Assembly (NCBI GenBank): GCA_938023905.1
Contig: CALJCO010000041.1
Location: forward strand, 1-29,748
Source: an uncultured Collinsella sp.
Lineage (GTDB): Bacteria > Actinomycetota > Coriobacteriia > Coriobacteriales > Coriobacteriaceae
DNA: 29,748 nt
Direction of reading: 5' to 3'
In this document: one piece after another, positions 29,594 through 29,748 of the stretch
Position numbering within the stretch: position 1 is the first letter of the stretch
Layout of the letters: every line of letters starts with the position of its first letter
Position numbers and translations under genes: made by a program
Notes under the pieces: model-generated
Databases searched by the model: none
Told to the model about the DNA's origin: nothing
What the model saw: only the letters and a program-made list of their open reading frames with translations

Positions 29594-29748
29594 TTAGTAA
29601 TCGAACTGGTGATAGTAGCGACGGTAGTTGAGGTTGTGCTTGGTGACCGTCTCGTAGTAAGCGGCAAGGCGATCGGTGATCAGCGAGGAGAGGATCCACG
29701 GAGACACGATGACGCGGAACTCGTCGTCAAGGCCGGGGATCGCGAACT
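29594..29748 (-). CDS. C-terminal end of a probable SIS-domain sugar-phosphate isomerase/deglycase (partial)
   Basis: The last 51 codons of a gene whose start lies beyond the window edge. The visible sequence includes EFRVIVSPWILSSLI, an amphipathic helix (TDRLAAYYETVTKHN), and ends NYRRYYHQFDY. Many SIS-family sugar-phosphate isomerases and fructosamine-6-phosphate deglycases (FrlB/GfrE/GfrF type) end with a similar RRY...Y tail, and such genes adjoin mannose-type PTS operons. The family call is an inference from that short tail plus context; too little sequence is present for certainty. Confidence 0.45.
   Translation of the reverse strand, partial: FAIPGLDDEFRVIVSPWILSSLITDRLAAYYETVTKHNLNYRRYYHQFDY

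Overview
The window reads as chromosomal DNA of a high-GC anaerobic actinobacterium of the class Coriobacteriia, most probably Collinsella or a close relative. The basis is GC-rich third codon positions, mannose- and galactitol-type PTS genes next to actinobacterial-style housekeeping genes, and the gene families and small palindromic repeats present. The genus is inferred from family recognition, not from a search.

Layout. (1) 1-2923, plus strand: a DUF4342-type small membrane protein followed by an OmpR-family two-component pair. (2) 2946-3121: a MITE-like element with 57-bp inverted arms. (3) 3220-3893, minus strand: an orphan galactitol-type PTS IIB and a VOC/glyoxalase-fold protein. (4) 4057-4796, plus strand: a membrane-anchored protein of unknown function and tRNA-Leu(UAA). 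(5) 4797-6714: an accessory patch with a second copy of the tRNA 3' end and its terminator, several hairpins, a 33-bp tandem repeat, and an AAA/DUF4143 ATPase gene bracketed by two copies of one palindromic repeat. (6) 6714-12125, minus strand: ppx/gppA, a DivIC/FtsB-like septation protein, enolase, MazG, a YfcE-type phosphodiesterase and a stand-alone C-terminal half of the nickel-insertion protein LarC. (7) 12510-17527, plus strand: a single-chain (fused) CydDC-like ABC exporter, a small Cys-rich nitrous-oxide-stimulated-promoter-family protein overlapping it by one base, and a PHP-type histidinol-phosphatase. (8) 17555-25723, minus strand: a compact histidine operon, hisZG(fused)-hisD-hisC-hisB-hisH-hisA-hisF-hisI-small ORF-hisE. 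(9) 25866-26006: a 62-bp tandem array of alternating inverted motifs. (10) 26050-29748, minus strand: the end of a SIS-domain-like gene, a full mannose-family PTS (IIA, IIB, IIC, IID) and a FrlC-like sugar epimerase/isomerase.

How the genes work together. The his operon plus the convergent PHP phosphatase supply every step from PRPP and ATP to histidine, so the pathway looks complete within about 9 kb. Two unusual points are the HisZ-HisG fusion and a conserved-looking 75-residue protein inserted translationally between hisI and hisE. The right-hand PTS cluster imports and phosphorylates a sugar, and its flanking isomerase/epimerase and SIS genes suggest a fructosamine- or amino-sugar-type substrate. 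The 4.8-6.7 kb patch downstream of tRNA-Leu is the best candidate for horizontally acquired DNA.

I do not see CRISPR arrays, rRNA, intact insertion sequences or phage structural genes. The least explained items are the repeat-bracketed ATPase next to the duplicated tRNA end, the small ORF inside the his operon, the orphan LarC2-like protein, and a shared TTGGCTAACTWAG motif in the enolase and ABC-exporter promoters.
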